Positions 9,020-18,410 are shown, counted from the first letter of the stretch. The stretch is 64,000 nucleotides of DNA from Anaerolineales bacterium UBA5195 (GCA_002412925.1 DHVZ01000037.1:224879-288878), one strand, 5' to 3'. Translations and numbers: made by a program. The notes: generated by a model not told the origin, from the letters alone.

Positions 9020-10654
9020 TCATCCAACCAACATCACGCCCACATCCGCCAGGGCAGACTTCCCTTCGGTCTGGGCAACGATCAGCTTATTCAGCGCAGC
9101 GAGGTAGGCCTTGGCGCTGGCGACAATGATGTCCATATCCGAACCATGACCGCCAAAAACGCGCGCATATTCGGTCTCTTTTTGGGCATCCATTTTGGTC
9201 ATGCCATCGTTAGGCTGGACACGGACAGTGACTTCGCCCAGTGCGTCGATACCCTCGGTAATGGCATGGATATTGAATTCCAACAAGGTGTTGGGAACTT
9301 TGACAATGGCGTCAATCGCCTTGTAAGAGGCATCCACCGGGCCGGTGCCAATACTGGCATGCACATGGATTTTTCCATCCGGGCCGCGCAGCCGCACGGT
9401 GGCGGTCGGCAGGCCCATCGTTCCGCAGGCCACCTGCAAACCATCCAACGAGAAAACATCCCGCGGACGGTAGAACTCATCAGCGATCAGTGCTTCCAGG
9501 TCGGGGTCCGTGATGACTTTCTTGCGGTCAGCCAGTTCCTTGAAGCGCGCAAAGGCCTTATCCAGCTCCGATTCGTCCATGTCGTGACCCATCGCGAGCA
9601 GGTGAGCGCGAAAAGCATGACGGCCTGAATGTTTACCGAGCACCAGCCGCGACTGGCTGACGCCAACGTCCTCCGGGCGCATGATCTCATACGTTGTGTT
9701 GTGCTTGAGCATCCCATCCTGGTGGATACCCGCCTCATGGGCAAAGGCATTCGCGCCGACAATGGCCTTGTTCGGTTGGACAACGATGCCCGTATAGTTG
9801 CTGACCAGTTTGCTGATGCGGCTGATCTGGGTCGCATCGACGCCCACTTCCAGCCCAAAGACCGGATGTCGGGTCTTGAGCGCCATGACTACTTCTTCCA
9901 GCGAGGTGTTGCCTGCCCGTTCGCCAATGCCGTTAATGGTCACTTCCGCCTGCCGCGCTCCGGCCTGGATACCCGCCAAAGCATTGGCTGTCGCCAGCCC
10001 CAGGTCGTCATGGGTGTGGACGGAAACGGTGACTTTCTCAACGCCTTTGACATTCTTGATAATCCCGGCAATCAGGCCGCCAAACTCATCGGGCGTGGTA
10101 TAGCCAACCGTATCGGGGATATTGAGCGTCGTTGCCCCCGCCTTGATCGCTGCTTCAAGCACCGTGTAGAGGAACTCAGGATCAGACCGGCCAGCATCCT
10201 CGGGCGAAAACTCCACATCGGCGCACCTGGAACTGGCATATGTCACCATTTCAGCCACCCGCTCCAGGACTTGCTCGCGATCCATATTGAGCTTGTGCTT
10301 CATGTGGATTTCAGAAGTAGCCAGAAAGGTATGGATGCGGGGCTTCTGCGCCGCCTTGACAGCTTCCCAGGCCTTATCGATATCGCCCCTAGTGGCGCGC
10401 GCCAACCCGGCAATTACCGGAACTTTTGCATCCGGCTCGCCGCGGGGCGGGTTGCCCACTTCAACAGCAACGCGACGCACGGCCTCCAGATCGTCCGGCG
10501 AGGCAGCCGGGAACCCGGCTTCGATAATATCCACGCCCAGGCGGGCCAGCGAGCGGGCAACTTCCAATTTTTCTGCAGAAGTCATGGTTGCGCCAGGCGA
10601 TTGCTCGCCATCACGCAGAGTAGTATCGAAAATCTTGACGTAATTATTGTTCAT
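9020..10654 (-). CDS. leuA: 2-isopropylmalate synthase
   Basis: Condenses acetyl-CoA with 2-ketoisovalerate, the committed step of leucine synthesis. The 544-residue protein has the barrel ([51 protein letters not shown]), a linker, and the C-terminal LeuA allosteric domain (from roughly residue 390, [19 protein letters not shown] onwards), where leucine binds in characterised enzymes. Length and motifs are those of bacterial LeuA. It lies 95 nt after ilvC, with a strong hairpin repeat in the spacer, and is distinct from the CimA paralogue further downstream. Confidence 0.95.
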   Translation of the reverse strand: MNNNYVKIFDTTLRDGEQSPGATMTSAEKLEVARSLARLGVDIIEAGFPAASPDDLEAVRRVAVEVGNPPRGEPDAKVPVIAGLARATRGDIDKAWEAVKAAQKPRIHTFLATSEIHMKHKLNMDREQVLERVAEMVTYASSRCADVEFSPEDAGRSDPEFLYTVLEAAIKAGATTLNIPDTVGYTTPDEFGGLIAGIIKNVKGVEKVTVSVHTHDDLGLATANALAGIQAGARQAEVTINGIGERAGNTSLEEVVMALKTRHPVFGLEVGVDATQISRISKLVSNYTGIVVQPNKAIVGANAFAHEAGIHQDGMLKHNTTYEIMRPEDVGVSQSRLVLGKHSGRHAFRAHLLAMGHDMDESELDKAFARFKELADRKKVITDPDLEALIADEFYRPRDVFSLDGLQVACGTMGLPTATVRLRGPDGKIHVHASIGTGPVDASYKAIDAIVKVPNTLLEFNIHAITEGIDALGEVTVRVQPNDGMTKMDAQKETEYARVFGGHGSDMDIIVASAKAYLAALNKLIVAQTEGKSALADVGVMLVG

Positions 10655-10682
10655 AATAAATCTCCAATTAATCGCTGGTCGC

Positions 10683-10753
10683 GTAGGGTGTTGCGGGTTT
10701 CAATACGCCAAGAACGCTACTCAACCACCGCAACACCCGTATCGAGACCCTAC
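10683..10753. repeat. nested inverted repeat between leuA and ilvC
   Basis: GGGTGTTGCGG (10686-10696) pairs with CCGCAACACCC (10728-10738), while GTAGGGT (10683-10689) can instead pair with ACCCTAC (10747-10753), and GGTTTC..ACG with CGT..GAGACC. The alternatives are mutually exclusive. The element abuts the ilvC stop codon. It may stabilise mRNA ends inside the operon, or be a dispersed palindrome. Confidence 0.5.
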
Positions 10754-11802
10754 TTCTTCCAATTCTCCGGTCTCAGTGACCGTACCGCCGACCCAGCCTG
10801 CCACATTTCCGATTCGTGGAAGACGGCCAGCTCTTTTTCCAGTCCTGCCCGGTAATCGGGGCGGGAATTGGCTTCGAGCGTAATCCGCGCTTCGTTGCCC
10901 GAAAGAACACTCTCGTACAACGCATCAAAAACCGGGGCCACCGCATCCCGGAAGCGCGGATGCCAATCCAGTGCGCCGCGCTGGGCTGTGGTTGAGCAGT
11001 TGGCATACATGAAATCCATCCCATTTTCGCCGACCAGGCGAATCAACGACTGAGTTAACTCCTCGACCGTTTCGTTGAAGGCTTCGCTGGGACTGTGCCC
11101 ATGCCTGCGCAAAACGTTGTACTGGGCTTCCATGACACCCGAAAGGGCGCCAATCAAAACGCCACGCTCACCGGTCAGATCGCTGTAGACTTCATTCTTG
11201 AAGGTCGTTGGGAACAAGTAGCCTGCGCCAATCGCAATTCCAAGCGCAATGGCACGCTCGGTGGCCTTGCCGGTGAAATCCTGGTGAATAGCATAGCTGG
11301 CATTGATCCCGCTGCCAGCCAGGAAATTGCGCCGGACGCTGGTACCCGAGCCTTTCGGCGCAACGAGAGCCACATCGACATGCGGGGGCGGGACAACGCC
11401 CGTATCTTCCTTGAACGTCACTGAAAAACCGTGCGAGAAATAAAGCATGTCACCTTCATGCAAGCATTCGACGATGCCGGGCCATTGCGAACGCTGTCCG
11501 GCATCCGACAACAGGAACTGGACCACTGTCCCTCGCTCGGCAGCCTCTTCGACAGAGAACAACGTCTCACCCGGAACCCAGCCATCAGCGAGAGCTTTGT
11601 CCCAGTTCTTGGTTCCAGCGCGCTGCCCAACAATCACCTGGATGCCGTTATCGCGCATGTTCATTGCCTGGGCCGGGCCTTGCACCCCATAGCCAAGCAC
11701 GGCGACCACTTCATTTTTCAGGACTTCACGGGCCTTCTCAAGCGGGAACTCCTCGCGGGTGACCACGTCTTCAACTGTGCCGCCAAAATTGATTTTTGCC
11801 AT
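10750..11802 (-). CDS. ilvC: ketol-acid reductoisomerase (NADP+)
   Basis: Converts acetolactate or acetohydroxybutyrate to the dihydroxy acid in Val, Leu and Ile synthesis. The 350-residue protein has the Rossmann fingerprint GYGVQGPAQAMNMRDNG at residues about 37-53, FSHGFSVTF, VAPKGSGTSVRR and the knotted C-terminal domain with SDLTGERGVLIG and ETVEELTQSL. The wording VAPKGSGTS, MDFMYANCSTTAQRGALDW and SEMWQAG is, as I recall, closer to KARIs of Bacteroidetes type than to the roughly 330-residue class I form common in neighbouring phyla. It lies between ilvN and leuA in the operon. Function is secure; the ancestry remark rests on memory. Confidence 0.94.
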   Translation of the reverse strand: MAKINFGGTVEDVVTREEFPLEKAREVLKNEVVAVLGYGVQGPAQAMNMRDNGIQVIVGQRAGTKNWDKALADGWVPGETLFSVEEAAERGTVVQFLLSDAGQRSQWPGIVECLHEGDMLYFSHGFSVTFKEDTGVVPPPHVDVALVAPKGSGTSVRRNFLAGSGINASYAIHQDFTGKATERAIALGIAIGAGYLFPTTFKNEVYSDLTGERGVLIGALSGVMEAQYNVLRRHGHSPSEAFNETVEELTQSLIRLVGENGMDFMYANCSTTAQRGALDWHPRFRDAVAPVFDALYESVLSGNEARITLEANSRPDYRAGLEKELAVFHESEMWQAGSAVRSLRPENWKK

Positions 11803-11870
11803 GATTTCTGATCTCCTTAGGATTTTTCGTAACTTACGCTACGATGATTTATGAAAATTGCATATCTTTC

Positions 11871-11962
11871 AGACCGTGGACCATAAACCATTGACCATGT
11901 CCCCTCTCCCAAATTAGGAGATGTAGGGGTGAGGGCGGTCTATCGTCCATCGTCTACGGTCT
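11871..11962. repeat. long palindromic spacer between ilvC and ilvN
   Basis: AGACCGTGGAC (11871-11881) nearly pairs with GTCTACGGTCT (11952-11962), which covers the ilvN stop codon. Between them is a CCCCTCTCCC...AGGGGTGAGGG element also found in related wording before ilvN's upstream spacer and before ilvD. No gene is visible. Confidence 0.5.
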
Positions 11963-12518
11963 AATACTCCGCCAACCCCGACTCGTCTTCATCGTGCCAG
12001 CCATTGCCATTCGCGCCCGCTGTGCGGCGGATGCCTTCATACGCGCCGCGCATCATCGCCACCTGCCCGGTGCGCACCATTTCCATGATCCCGATCGGGC
12101 GCAGCAATTCGATCATGCCCTCGATTTTCTCTTCCGTGCCAGTCACCTCAACAATCAGCGAATCGATCGCCACGTCCACAATCCGCGCGCGGAAAATCTC
12201 CGCCAGGCTGTTGACCTGGGCGCGCTGTTCGGGCCCGGCCTTGACCTTGATCAACGCCAGGTCGCGGGCCACGGAGGGCTGTTTGGTCACATCCTGCACA
12301 TCGATGACATTCACCAGTTTGTAGAGATTTGCCTCGATTTTGTGGGCGTCCACATCGTCAGTGCAGCCCACCACGATGGTCATCCGCGAGACATCTGGCT
12401 TTTCCGTCCGCCCGACCGCCAGCGACTCGATATTGAAATTGCGCCGGCGAAAGAGTGATGAGACGCGATTCAAGACGCCGGGTTTGTTTTCAACGAGAGT
12501 GATAAATGTATATTGCAT
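11961..12518 (-). CDS. ilvN: acetolactate synthase, small regulatory subunit
   Basis: Regulatory subunit of acetohydroxyacid synthase; in characterised enzymes it binds valine and activates the large subunit. I start it at MQYTFITLVENKPGVLNRV, preceded by GGAGA, giving 185 residues; an upstream in-frame ATG would add 15 non-conserved residues. An ACT domain (residues about 1-80) with ENKPGVLNRVSSLFRRRNFNIESL is followed by the C-terminal small-subunit domain (REIxLIKV-like ARDLALIKVKA, then VDVAIDSLIVEVTGTEEKI). It follows ilvB by about 100 nt. Confidence 0.94.
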   Translation of the reverse strand: MQYTFITLVENKPGVLNRVSSLFRRRNFNIESLAVGRTEKPDVSRMTIVVGCTDDVDAHKIEANLYKLVNVIDVQDVTKQPSVARDLALIKVKAGPEQRAQVNSLAEIFRARIVDVAIDSLIVEVTGTEEKIEGMIELLRPIGIMEMVRTGQVAMMRGAYEGIRRTAGANGNGWHDEDESGLAEY

Positions 12519-12540
12519 AAGATTTCTCCTTTTCAACACT

Positions 12541-12613
12541 CCCTCACCCTGGTCCTCTCCCATAGGGAGATGATACGCCTTTCCCCTTGCGGGGGAAGGG
12601 CCGGGGACGAGGG
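12541..12613. repeat. branched palindromic spacer between ilvN and ilvB
   Basis: Two small hairpins (CTCCCATAGGGAG and TTCCCCTTGCGGGGGAA) sit inside outer arms CCCTCACCC and GGGGACGAGGG, a cloverleaf-like layout. Related wording occurs at 11901-11936, 16063-16099 and 62522-62539, suggesting a dispersed REP-like family. Confidence 0.55.
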
Positions 12614-12619
12614 TGCAGC

Positions 12620-14311
12620 CTATTTCTCAGTCCGTACCGGACGCCGAATCATCTGATCCAGCGCTGCGCCCGCCGGCACCATCGGGTAGACGGCTTCTTC
12701 CTGCTCGACAACGAACTCCAGCACCACCGGGCCGGGCGTTTGCCGGGCCCATGCAATCGCTTCCTGCACTTCCTCGAGTCTGGTCACGCGCCGCGCCGGC
12801 ACGCCATGTGCATCCGCCAGTTTGACAAAATCAGGGCTGACCATATTCACCGCTGAATAACGCTTCTCAAAGAAAAATTCCTGCCATTGGCGCACCATGC
12901 CCAAGAAGCTGTTATTCATGATGGCAACCTTGACGTTCGCGCCTTCTTGAACCGCCGTCGTCAATTCTGCTGCCGTCATTTGGAAACCGCCATCACCGGC
13001 AATCGCCCAAATTTCCTGGTCTTGATGCGCGAACCAGGCCCCAATCGCCGAAGGCAATCCAAAACCCATCGTCCCCGCCCCACCCGAGGTGATCCAGCGG
13101 TTGGGATTATCCAAAGAATAGTATTGCGCCGACCACATCTGGTGCTGGCCCACATCTGTCGTTACAATCGCACCGCCGCTGGTCGCATCCCAGATATCCT
13201 TGATCAGGTGAGGCACATACAGCTTGCCATCCTCCGGCCAGGCCATGACACTGCGAGCATCCCCCTCCGATTTCCACTCGGAAATTTGCTTCAGCCACTC
13301 TTCGTGGTCGCACTCATCTACCATCGGCACCAGGTCGGTCAGGACAGTTTTCAAATCGCCGACTAATGCCAAATCCACCGGCACGTTTTTGTGCAATTCC
13401 GATGGGTCGATCTCAACATGGATTTTCTTCGCGTTCGGCGCATACGTCTTCAGCGTCCCGGTTACCCGATCATCGAAGCGCATCCCAAAAGCCAGGAGCA
13501 AATCCGCATTTTGGATCGCCAGATTGCAGTGCGCTTCGCCGTGCATGCCCATCATCCCCAGGCCGAGCGGATGACTGGCCGGGAAAGCTCCCAGCCCGAG
13601 CAGCGTGCTGGTCACCGGCGTATTGGTCTTGACCGCGAAATGCTGCAAGATGTCCTCTGCGCCCGACATCAAAACGCCATGCCCGCACAGAATGACCGGG
13701 CGGCTGGCCTTCTCAATCAGCTTCACGGCTTGCTCCAGGGAAGTCTTCGGAGCATGTGAGGGCGGCTGGTAACCCGCCAGATGCACTTCCTCTGGATACT
13801 CAAATTCTGCTTTTTCGATCTGCGCATTTTTGCAAATATCAATTAACACCGGGCCTGGCCGCCCACTGCGCGCAATATAAAACGCCTCGCGCACCACTTC
13901 GGCGATTTCGTCGGGACGTGTTACCAGGTAGTTATGTTTGGTAATCGGCAGGGTGATGCCAGTCACATCCACTTCCTGAAAGGCATCGCCGCCAATCAGG
14001 TGCGCGGCCACCTGCCCGGTAATAAAGACCACCGGAGAAGAATCCATCATCGCCGTGGCAATCCCGGTCACCAGGTTGGTCGCGCCCGGCCCCGAAGTCG
14101 CCATCGCCACACCGACTTTCCCCGAAGCGCGCGCGTACCCATCCGCCATGTGCGCCGCACCCTGTTCATGCCGCACCAAGACATGATGGATCGGATAGCT
14201 GAGCATGGCATCGTAAATCGGCATGTTCGCCCCACCAGGATACCCGAACACCACCTCCACGCCTTCGCGCACCAAGCATTCCCACATAATTTCTGCACCA
14301 CTCAACTTCAT
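12620..14311 (-). CDS. ilvB: acetolactate synthase, large catalytic subunit
   Basis: Thiamine-diphosphate enzyme that makes acetolactate from two pyruvates, or acetohydroxybutyrate from pyruvate plus 2-ketobutyrate. The 563-residue protein has the [15 protein letters not shown] opening, the catalytic glutamate in [16 protein letters not shown] (Glu49), the central FAD/NAD-type domain, and the ThDP motif [17 protein letters not shown]...NNSFLG near residues 440-470. The family usually carries an N-terminal extension; here the protein begins directly at [17 protein letters not shown]. It lies between ilvD and ilvN and forms the holoenzyme with IlvN. Confidence 0.95.
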   Translation of the reverse strand: MKLSGAEIMWECLVREGVEVVFGYPGGANMPIYDAMLSYPIHHVLVRHEQGAAHMADGYARASGKVGVAMATSGPGATNLVTGIATAMMDSSPVVFITGQVAAHLIGGDAFQEVDVTGITLPITKHNYLVTRPDEIAEVVREAFYIARSGRPGPVLIDICKNAQIEKAEFEYPEEVHLAGYQPPSHAPKTSLEQAVKLIEKASRPVILCGHGVLMSGAEDILQHFAVKTNTPVTSTLLGLGAFPASHPLGLGMMGMHGEAHCNLAIQNADLLLAFGMRFDDRVTGTLKTYAPNAKKIHVEIDPSELHKNVPVDLALVGDLKTVLTDLVPMVDECDHEEWLKQISEWKSEGDARSVMAWPEDGKLYVPHLIKDIWDATSGGAIVTTDVGQHQMWSAQYYSLDNPNRWITSGGAGTMGFGLPSAIGAWFAHQDQEIWAIAGDGGFQMTAAELTTAVQEGANVKVAIMNNSFLGMVRQWQEFFFEKRYSAVNMVSPDFVKLADAHGVPARRVTRLEEVQEAIAWARQTPGPVVLEFVVEQEEAVYPMVPAGAALDQMIRRPVRTEK

Positions 14312-14372
14312 AATTTCGCTCCTTATAGAAAAAAATCCGCTTGTCCGTTACAAAATTCGCTCACCTATCCAC

Positions 14373-16046
14373 TTAAAACTCGGTTGTCAACACCGCTCCC
14401 GTATCGGCTGAGGTGACAAAATACGAATATCGTTTCAGCCACTTGCTCGTCACTTTGCTCTTGAAGGGCGGCAAAGCCGCCAATCTTTTTTGGATGATGT
14501 CTTCGCTCAGGCTGACATCCAGCTTGCGGGCTTCCAGGTCAATTTCGACGATGTCACCGTTTAAGAGAGCGCCGATCGGGCCACCCGCAGCCGCCTCCGG
14601 GGAAACATGCCCGATACAGGCCCCGCGTGTGCCGCCGCTAAAACGCCCATCGGTGATCAACGCGACTTTGTCGCCCAGACCCTGCCCCATGATGGCGCTG
14701 GTCGGCGAAAGCATTTCCTGCATCCCAGGCCCGCCCTTTGGTCCCTCGTAGCGAACGACGACCACGTCCCCAGCCTTGACTTTGCCAGCCAGAATCCCGA
14801 CCATCGCCTCATCCTGCGACTCGAAAATCACCGCCGGGCCGCTGAACCTCATCATCGGGGCGCTGACGCCGCCAACCTTGACCACCGCCCCTTTGGGAGC
14901 CAGGTTGCCAAACAGGATTGCCAGCCCGCCGCGCTTCGAATGGGCATTGTCATAACGACGAATGACATCGTCATCCTGAATTTCACAACCTTTGATCGAT
15001 TCCCCCAGGGTTGTCCCGCTGACCGTCATCCGGTCAAAGTGCAACATGCCGGTTGCACGCTGGACTTCATTCATAATCGCCGGGATACCGCCCGCCCGAT
15101 GGACATCTTCCATATGCCATTTCCCGGCAGGTGAAACCTTGCAAATGTGCGGCACACGTTCGGCCACAGCATTAATCCGACTCAATGGGTAATCCACGCC
15201 CGCCTCGTTAGCCAGCGCCAGGGTGTGCAGCACGGTGTTGGTTGAGCCGCCCATGGCCATATCGAGCGCAAAGGCATCGTCAATCGCCTCGGGAGTCACA
15301 ATATCGCGCGGCTTGATCTCGCGCTCCAGCAGGGTCATGATCTGCCCCGCGGCCTTTTTGGCCAGCGCCTCGCGTTCGGGCGTCTTGGCCAGTGCGGTAC
15401 CATTGAAAGGCAGCGCCAGGCCGATGGCTTCCATCAGGCAGTTCATCGAATTGGCCGTAAACATCCCCGAGCAGGAACCGCAGGATGGGCAGGCAAAGCG
15501 CTCCAGGGTCGTCAACCGCTTCTCATCGATTTTCCCGGCCGAGAAGGCGCCGACACCTTCAAAGACCGAGATTAAGTCAATCGTCTCGCCTTCGGGCGTT
15601 TTCCCGGCTGCCATTGGCCCGCCGGAGATGAAAATGGTCGGGATATTGACGCGCATGGCCGCCATCAGCATCCCGGGGACGATTTTGTCGCAGTTTGGGA
15701 TGCAGACCATCGCATCAAAACGGTGCGCGTCGATCATGGTTTCAACACAATCCGCGATCAGTTCGCGCGAAGGCAGCGAATACTTCATCCCGGCATGCCC
15801 CATGGCGATGCCATCATCCACGCCGATGGTGTTGAACTCAAACGGCACACCGCCCGCCGCGCGCACAGCTTCCTTCACCAGCTTGCCAAACTCTTGCAAA
15901 TGGACATGACCGGGAACAATATCAACATAAGAATTGACAATGGCAATAAACGGCTTCCCGAAATCTTCTTCCTTCACACCGGTGGCGCGCAGCAAGGCAC
16001 GGTGTGGTGCTTTTTCATAACCTTTTTTGACAGTATCAGAACGCAT
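14373..16046 (-). CDS. ilvD: dihydroxy-acid dehydratase
   Basis: Iron-sulfur dehydratase that converts dihydroxyisovalerate and dihydroxymethylvalerate to the 2-keto acids. I place the start at [23 protein letters not shown], the typical family opening, giving 557 residues; an earlier in-frame ATG would add 22 residues translated from a palindromic spacer. Conserved [12 protein letters not shown] and [18 protein letters not shown] carry cluster ligands, and GGSTNTVLH and [21 protein letters not shown] are present. It is the first structural gene after the Leu/Val/Ile leader and terminator, so attenuation there would control the whole ilv-leu operon. Confidence 0.95.
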   Translation of the reverse strand: MRSDTVKKGYEKAPHRALLRATGVKEEDFGKPFIAIVNSYVDIVPGHVHLQEFGKLVKEAVRAAGGVPFEFNTIGVDDGIAMGHAGMKYSLPSRELIADCVETMIDAHRFDAMVCIPNCDKIVPGMLMAAMRVNIPTIFISGGPMAAGKTPEGETIDLISVFEGVGAFSAGKIDEKRLTTLERFACPSCGSCSGMFTANSMNCLMEAIGLALPFNGTALAKTPEREALAKKAAGQIMTLLEREIKPRDIVTPEAIDDAFALDMAMGGSTNTVLHTLALANEAGVDYPLSRINAVAERVPHICKVSPAGKWHMEDVHRAGGIPAIMNEVQRATGMLHFDRMTVSGTTLGESIKGCEIQDDDVIRRYDNAHSKRGGLAILFGNLAPKGAVVKVGGVSAPMMRFSGPAVIFESQDEAMVGILAGKVKAGDVVVVRYEGPKGGPGMQEMLSPTSAIMGQGLGDKVALITDGRFSGGTRGACIGHVSPEAAAGGPIGALLNGDIVEIDLEARKLDVSLSEDIIQKRLAALPPFKSKVTSKWLKRYSYFVTSADTGAVLTTEF

Positions 16047-16062
16047 GGCTCTTTTTCTTTCC

Positions 16063-16099
16063 CCCTTCTCCCTAAAAGGAGAAGGGTCGGGGATGAGGG
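16063..16099. repeat. REP-like palindrome upstream of ilvD
   Basis: CCCTTCTCC and GGAGAAGGG form a 9-bp stem, followed by TCGGGGATGAGGGT, wording shared with the spacers at 11901-11936 and 12541-12613. It lies between the attenuator terminator and the ilvD start. Confidence 0.55.
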
Positions 16100-16110
16100 T
16101 GAACAGGTAC

Positions 16111-16143
16111 AAAAAAAGAGCCGCCCTTTTGTTGGGCGGCTCT
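16111..16143 (-). terminator. attenuator terminator before ilvD
   Basis: On the minus strand AGAGCCGCCC and GGGCGGCTCT form a 10-bp GC-rich stem with the loop AACAAAA, running into seven T residues. It is 28 nt beyond the stop of the Leu/Val/Ile leader ORF and about 65 nt before ilvD. The 5' arm (16136-16141, AGCCGC) could pair, with one G-U wobble, with GCGGTT inside the leader ORF (16196-16201), a possible antiterminator. Confidence 0.88.
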
Positions 16144-16171
16144 CGTGTACTTCCTGAGTAGGTGTGTGTTG

Positions 16172-16270
16172 CTACACTTTCACCTTCGCCATCCCAACCG
16201 CAATTTGGCCCTTAATAATAAGGACCGCAAGAATGACGATAAGGACGAGGCTGAAAAGGTTTGTGTGCAT
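16172..16270 (-). CDS. branched-chain leader peptide (32 aa) of the ilv-leu operon
   Basis: A 32-codon ORF, MHTNLFS followed by [12 protein letters not shown]: eleven of twelve consecutive codons are Leu, Val or Ile, exactly the end products of the downstream genes. Enteric ilv and leu operons use peptides of this kind for ribosome-mediated attenuation; here the ORF follows a promoter by about 20 nt and precedes a strong terminator hairpin by 28 nt. There is no convincing Shine-Dalgarno site. A small hydrophobic membrane peptide is the alternative, since the run is also membrane-like, but the position between promoter and terminator favours attenuation. The opposite strand has an open frame here that I regard as a shadow. 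Confidence 0.82.
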   Translation of the reverse strand: MHTNLFSLVLIVILAVLIIKGQIAVGMAKVKV

Positions 16271-16292
16271 GGCTTGTACCAGATTTCGCTCG

Positions 16293-16320
16293 ATTATAGG
16301 CGTTTAGCAGGAAAAGTCAA
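16293..16320 (-). promoter_or_regulatory. sigma-70-type promoter of the ilv-leu operon
   Basis: Minus strand TTGACT (16315-16320) and consensus TATAAT (16293-16298) are 16 nt apart. Predicted initiation near 16286 gives a leader of roughly 16 nt before the leader-peptide ATG. It lies in the gap after pheA and would start the roughly 13-kb transcript through ilvE. Confidence 0.8.
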
Positions 16321-16371
16321 GGGAAAACGCTTCCGAATCGGAAGTGTTTTCAAAAGTTGACTGGACAACCT

Positions 16372-17187
16372 TCATCCAGCCTTGAATCGCGGGTAAGAAC
16401 CCAACACACGCAACATCAATGCATACTCATCCAAATGGCTGAGCGCCTTTTGAATCGTGGCATCCTGAATGGCGCCGATAAAATCAATATAAAACAAGTA
16501 TTCCCAGGGTTTACCCGCCAATGGACGCGATTCGATCTTGGTCAGGTCGATATCCCGCAGGGCAAAAACGCTCATCGCTTTGAACAAGGCGCCCGGCTGA
16601 TTTTTGAGCGTAAAGACAATCGATGTTTTGGCTTCGGTTTCCGGCACCACCGGTTGATTCGCAATCACCAAAAAACGGGTATAGTTCTCTAAATTATCTT
16701 CAATCCCCTCTTCCAAAATCTCCATTGCGTAAATCTCAGCCGCGCGCTTCGAGGCAATTGCCGCCATCGTGCGCTCGCCGGAGGCTTTCAGGATTTTCAC
16801 GCTCCCAGCCGTGTCATAGACCGGCTCTGTTTTAACGCTCAGCCCGCGCAAATACCCCGCGCACTGCCCCAATGCCTGCGGGTGACTGATGACTTTGCAG
16901 ATCTCGCCCTTTTCGACACCCGGCAGGACAATCAGGCAATGCCGCACGCGCAAGAAATATTCTCCCACAATCTGTAATTCGTGCCGCAGGAGCAGGTCAT
17001 AGTTCTGGTGAATACTTCCCGCCAGTGAGTTTTCAATCGGGATCAGACCAAAGTCGGATTCCCCGGAAGTCACCGCCGCAAAAACAGCATCGAACGATTC
17101 AGACGGCAGGGTCTCCACCTCTCCGAAATACCCGTAAGCTGCCTGCTCACTATATGCCCCGGGTTCACCCTGAAAAGCGACTTGCAT
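16372..17187 (-). CDS. pheA: prephenate dehydratase
   Basis: Decarboxylates and dehydrates prephenate to phenylpyruvate in phenylalanine synthesis. The start MQVAFQGEPGAYSEQAA is preceded by AGGAGG and gives 271 residues; a longer frame would overlap the upstream gene without conservation. The PDT domain (residues about 1-180) contains GAYSEQAA, PIENSLAGSIHQNYDLL and NYTRFLVI with the catalytic Thr-Arg-Phe motif. It is followed by an ACT domain with the phenylalanine-binding ESRP motif (KIESRPLAGKPWEYLFYID). No chorismate mutase domain is fused, consistent with a separate aroH. The ATG lies one base after the stop of the aminotransferase, implying translational coupling. Confidence 0.95.
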   Translation of the reverse strand: MQVAFQGEPGAYSEQAAYGYFGEVETLPSESFDAVFAAVTSGESDFGLIPIENSLAGSIHQNYDLLLRHELQIVGEYFLRVRHCLIVLPGVEKGEICKVISHPQALGQCAGYLRGLSVKTEPVYDTAGSVKILKASGERTMAAIASKRAAEIYAMEILEEGIEDNLENYTRFLVIANQPVVPETEAKTSIVFTLKNQPGALFKAMSVFALRDIDLTKIESRPLAGKPWEYLFYIDFIGAIQDATIQKALSHLDEYALMLRVLGSYPRFKAG

Positions 17188-17188
17188 C

Positions 17189-18379
17189 TCAGCCTCCTTT
17201 GACTGTTTCTGCCCAGGCGACGATTTTTCTGAACCCCGCTTCGACTTCCTCGTCCGAAGCGGCAATGGTCATGCGCACAAAGCCCTCACCTTGTTGCCCA
17301 AAGGCTGCGCCCGGCACCAACCCCATCCCGGCCTCGCTCAGCAACCGCTCACAAATCTCCAGGGAAGGCATTTTCAGCGCTCGAAAATCCAGGAAAAAGT
17401 AGAATGCCCCCATCGGCGGCACGGCCAGCACTTTTTTTGATTCAAGCTCTCCGGCTACGCGCAAGACAGCTTCTCGACGGCGAGCGTAAGCCGCGCGCAT
17501 TTCCTGGGCTGCTTGCTGCACACCAGGATCACTCAACGCAAAAGCCGCCGCTTTCTGAACAAAAGGCGCAACGCAGGTAATGGAATTCTGCCCAGCCTTG
17601 AGCGCATTCTCGATGACCAGGGCTGGTGCAGCCAGGTAACCCACCCTCCAGCCTGTCATGGCATAGGTTTTCGAAAGGCTATGAACAAGCAAAGTTCGCT
17701 CTTTTGCATTTGGGAAAGCCGCAGTGCAGGTTGGTTTCTCGCCGTAAAACAGGTTTTCGTAAACTTCATCACTGACTACCCACAAATGATGGGCAGCGGC
17801 AAAATCTTGTAGCTTTTGCAGATATGCGCGGGTTGGGTAGGCCCCCGTTGGGTTTGAGGGGTAATTGATCACGATCACCCGCGTGCGGGGCGTGATAGCC
17901 CGTTCCCAGTCCGCAAATGACGGCAGGAAACCATTTTCAGCCGGGGCCGGAACCCGGATGACATTCCCGCGCAGCATGACCGCCATATTCGCGTGGGTCG
18001 CCCAGGTCGGGTCGGGAACAAGCACATCATCGCCCGGATTCAGGATGGACTGCATGGCAAGGTAAAAAGCATGGATTCCGCCATGGGTCACGAGAATCTC
18101 GGACTCCGGATCGTAAATCACGTCATTGTCACGTTCCAGTTTCAAAGCAGCGGCTTGTCTCAACTCCGGGAAACCCTGGCTAGGACCGTAATGAGTCAGG
18201 CCGGATTGCATGGCCTTCATCGCCAGATCCAGAATGGGCTGAGGCGTGGCGAAATCGGGATCGCCCACCTGCAAAGGGATGACCTTTTTCCCGGTGGCCA
18301 TGAAAGCCACAATCCGGTCATTCATGGCCACCGTTGGTGACTGGCGGATAAACTCAAACTGCTGATTCAGCGAATTCAT
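17189..18379 (-). CDS. class I/II PLP aminotransferase (probably aromatic or aspartate type)
   Basis: A 396-residue fold-type I aminotransferase. VGDPDFATP near residues 38-46, YGPSQGFPELR, INYPSNPTGA (about 181-190), VSDEVYENL and the PLP lysine in SLSKTYAMTGWRVGY (Lys237) are all present. Coupling to pheA by a one-base gap suggests it aminates phenylpyruvate or prephenate; an aspartate-family role is the main alternative, as sequence motifs do not separate them. The ATG is preceded by AGGAG, with a TATAAT box about 25 nt upstream. A second aspartate-type aminotransferase is encoded near the right end of the window, which makes specialisation more plausible. Confidence 0.85.
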   Translation of the reverse strand: MNSLNQQFEFIRQSPTVAMNDRIVAFMATGKKVIPLQVGDPDFATPQPILDLAMKAMQSGLTHYGPSQGFPELRQAAALKLERDNDVIYDPESEILVTHGGIHAFYLAMQSILNPGDDVLVPDPTWATHANMAVMLRGNVIRVPAPAENGFLPSFADWERAITPRTRVIVINYPSNPTGAYPTRAYLQKLQDFAAAHHLWVVSDEVYENLFYGEKPTCTAAFPNAKERTLLVHSLSKTYAMTGWRVGYLAAPALVIENALKAGQNSITCVAPFVQKAAAFALSDPGVQQAAQEMRAAYARRREAVLRVAGELESKKVLAVPPMGAFYFFLDFRALKMPSLEICERLLSEAGMGLVPGAAFGQQGEGFVRMTIAASDEEVEAGFRKIVAWAETVKGG

Positions 18380-18404
18380 AAAAACTCCTGATTAAATTCC
18401 CGCA

Positions 18405-18410
18405 ATTATA
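18405..18410 (-). promoter_or_regulatory. -10 box of the aminotransferase-pheA unit
   Basis: A consensus TATAAT on the minus strand lies 25 nt before the aminotransferase ATG with AGGAG between. No good -35 is seen. A second TATAAT on the plus strand (18423-18428) faces the ATP-grasp gene, so this short gap may hold divergent promoters. Confidence 0.5.

Noticed and set aside
9629..10855. 408-codon plus-strand open frame opposite leuA
   Set aside because: Composition is typical of a GC-rich shadow frame and the minus strand encodes a clear LeuA.
16145..16360. 71-codon plus-strand frame in the gap between pheA and ilvD
   Set aside because: It overlaps the leader peptide, promoter and terminator of the ilv-leu operon on the other strand and has no ribosome site or domain.
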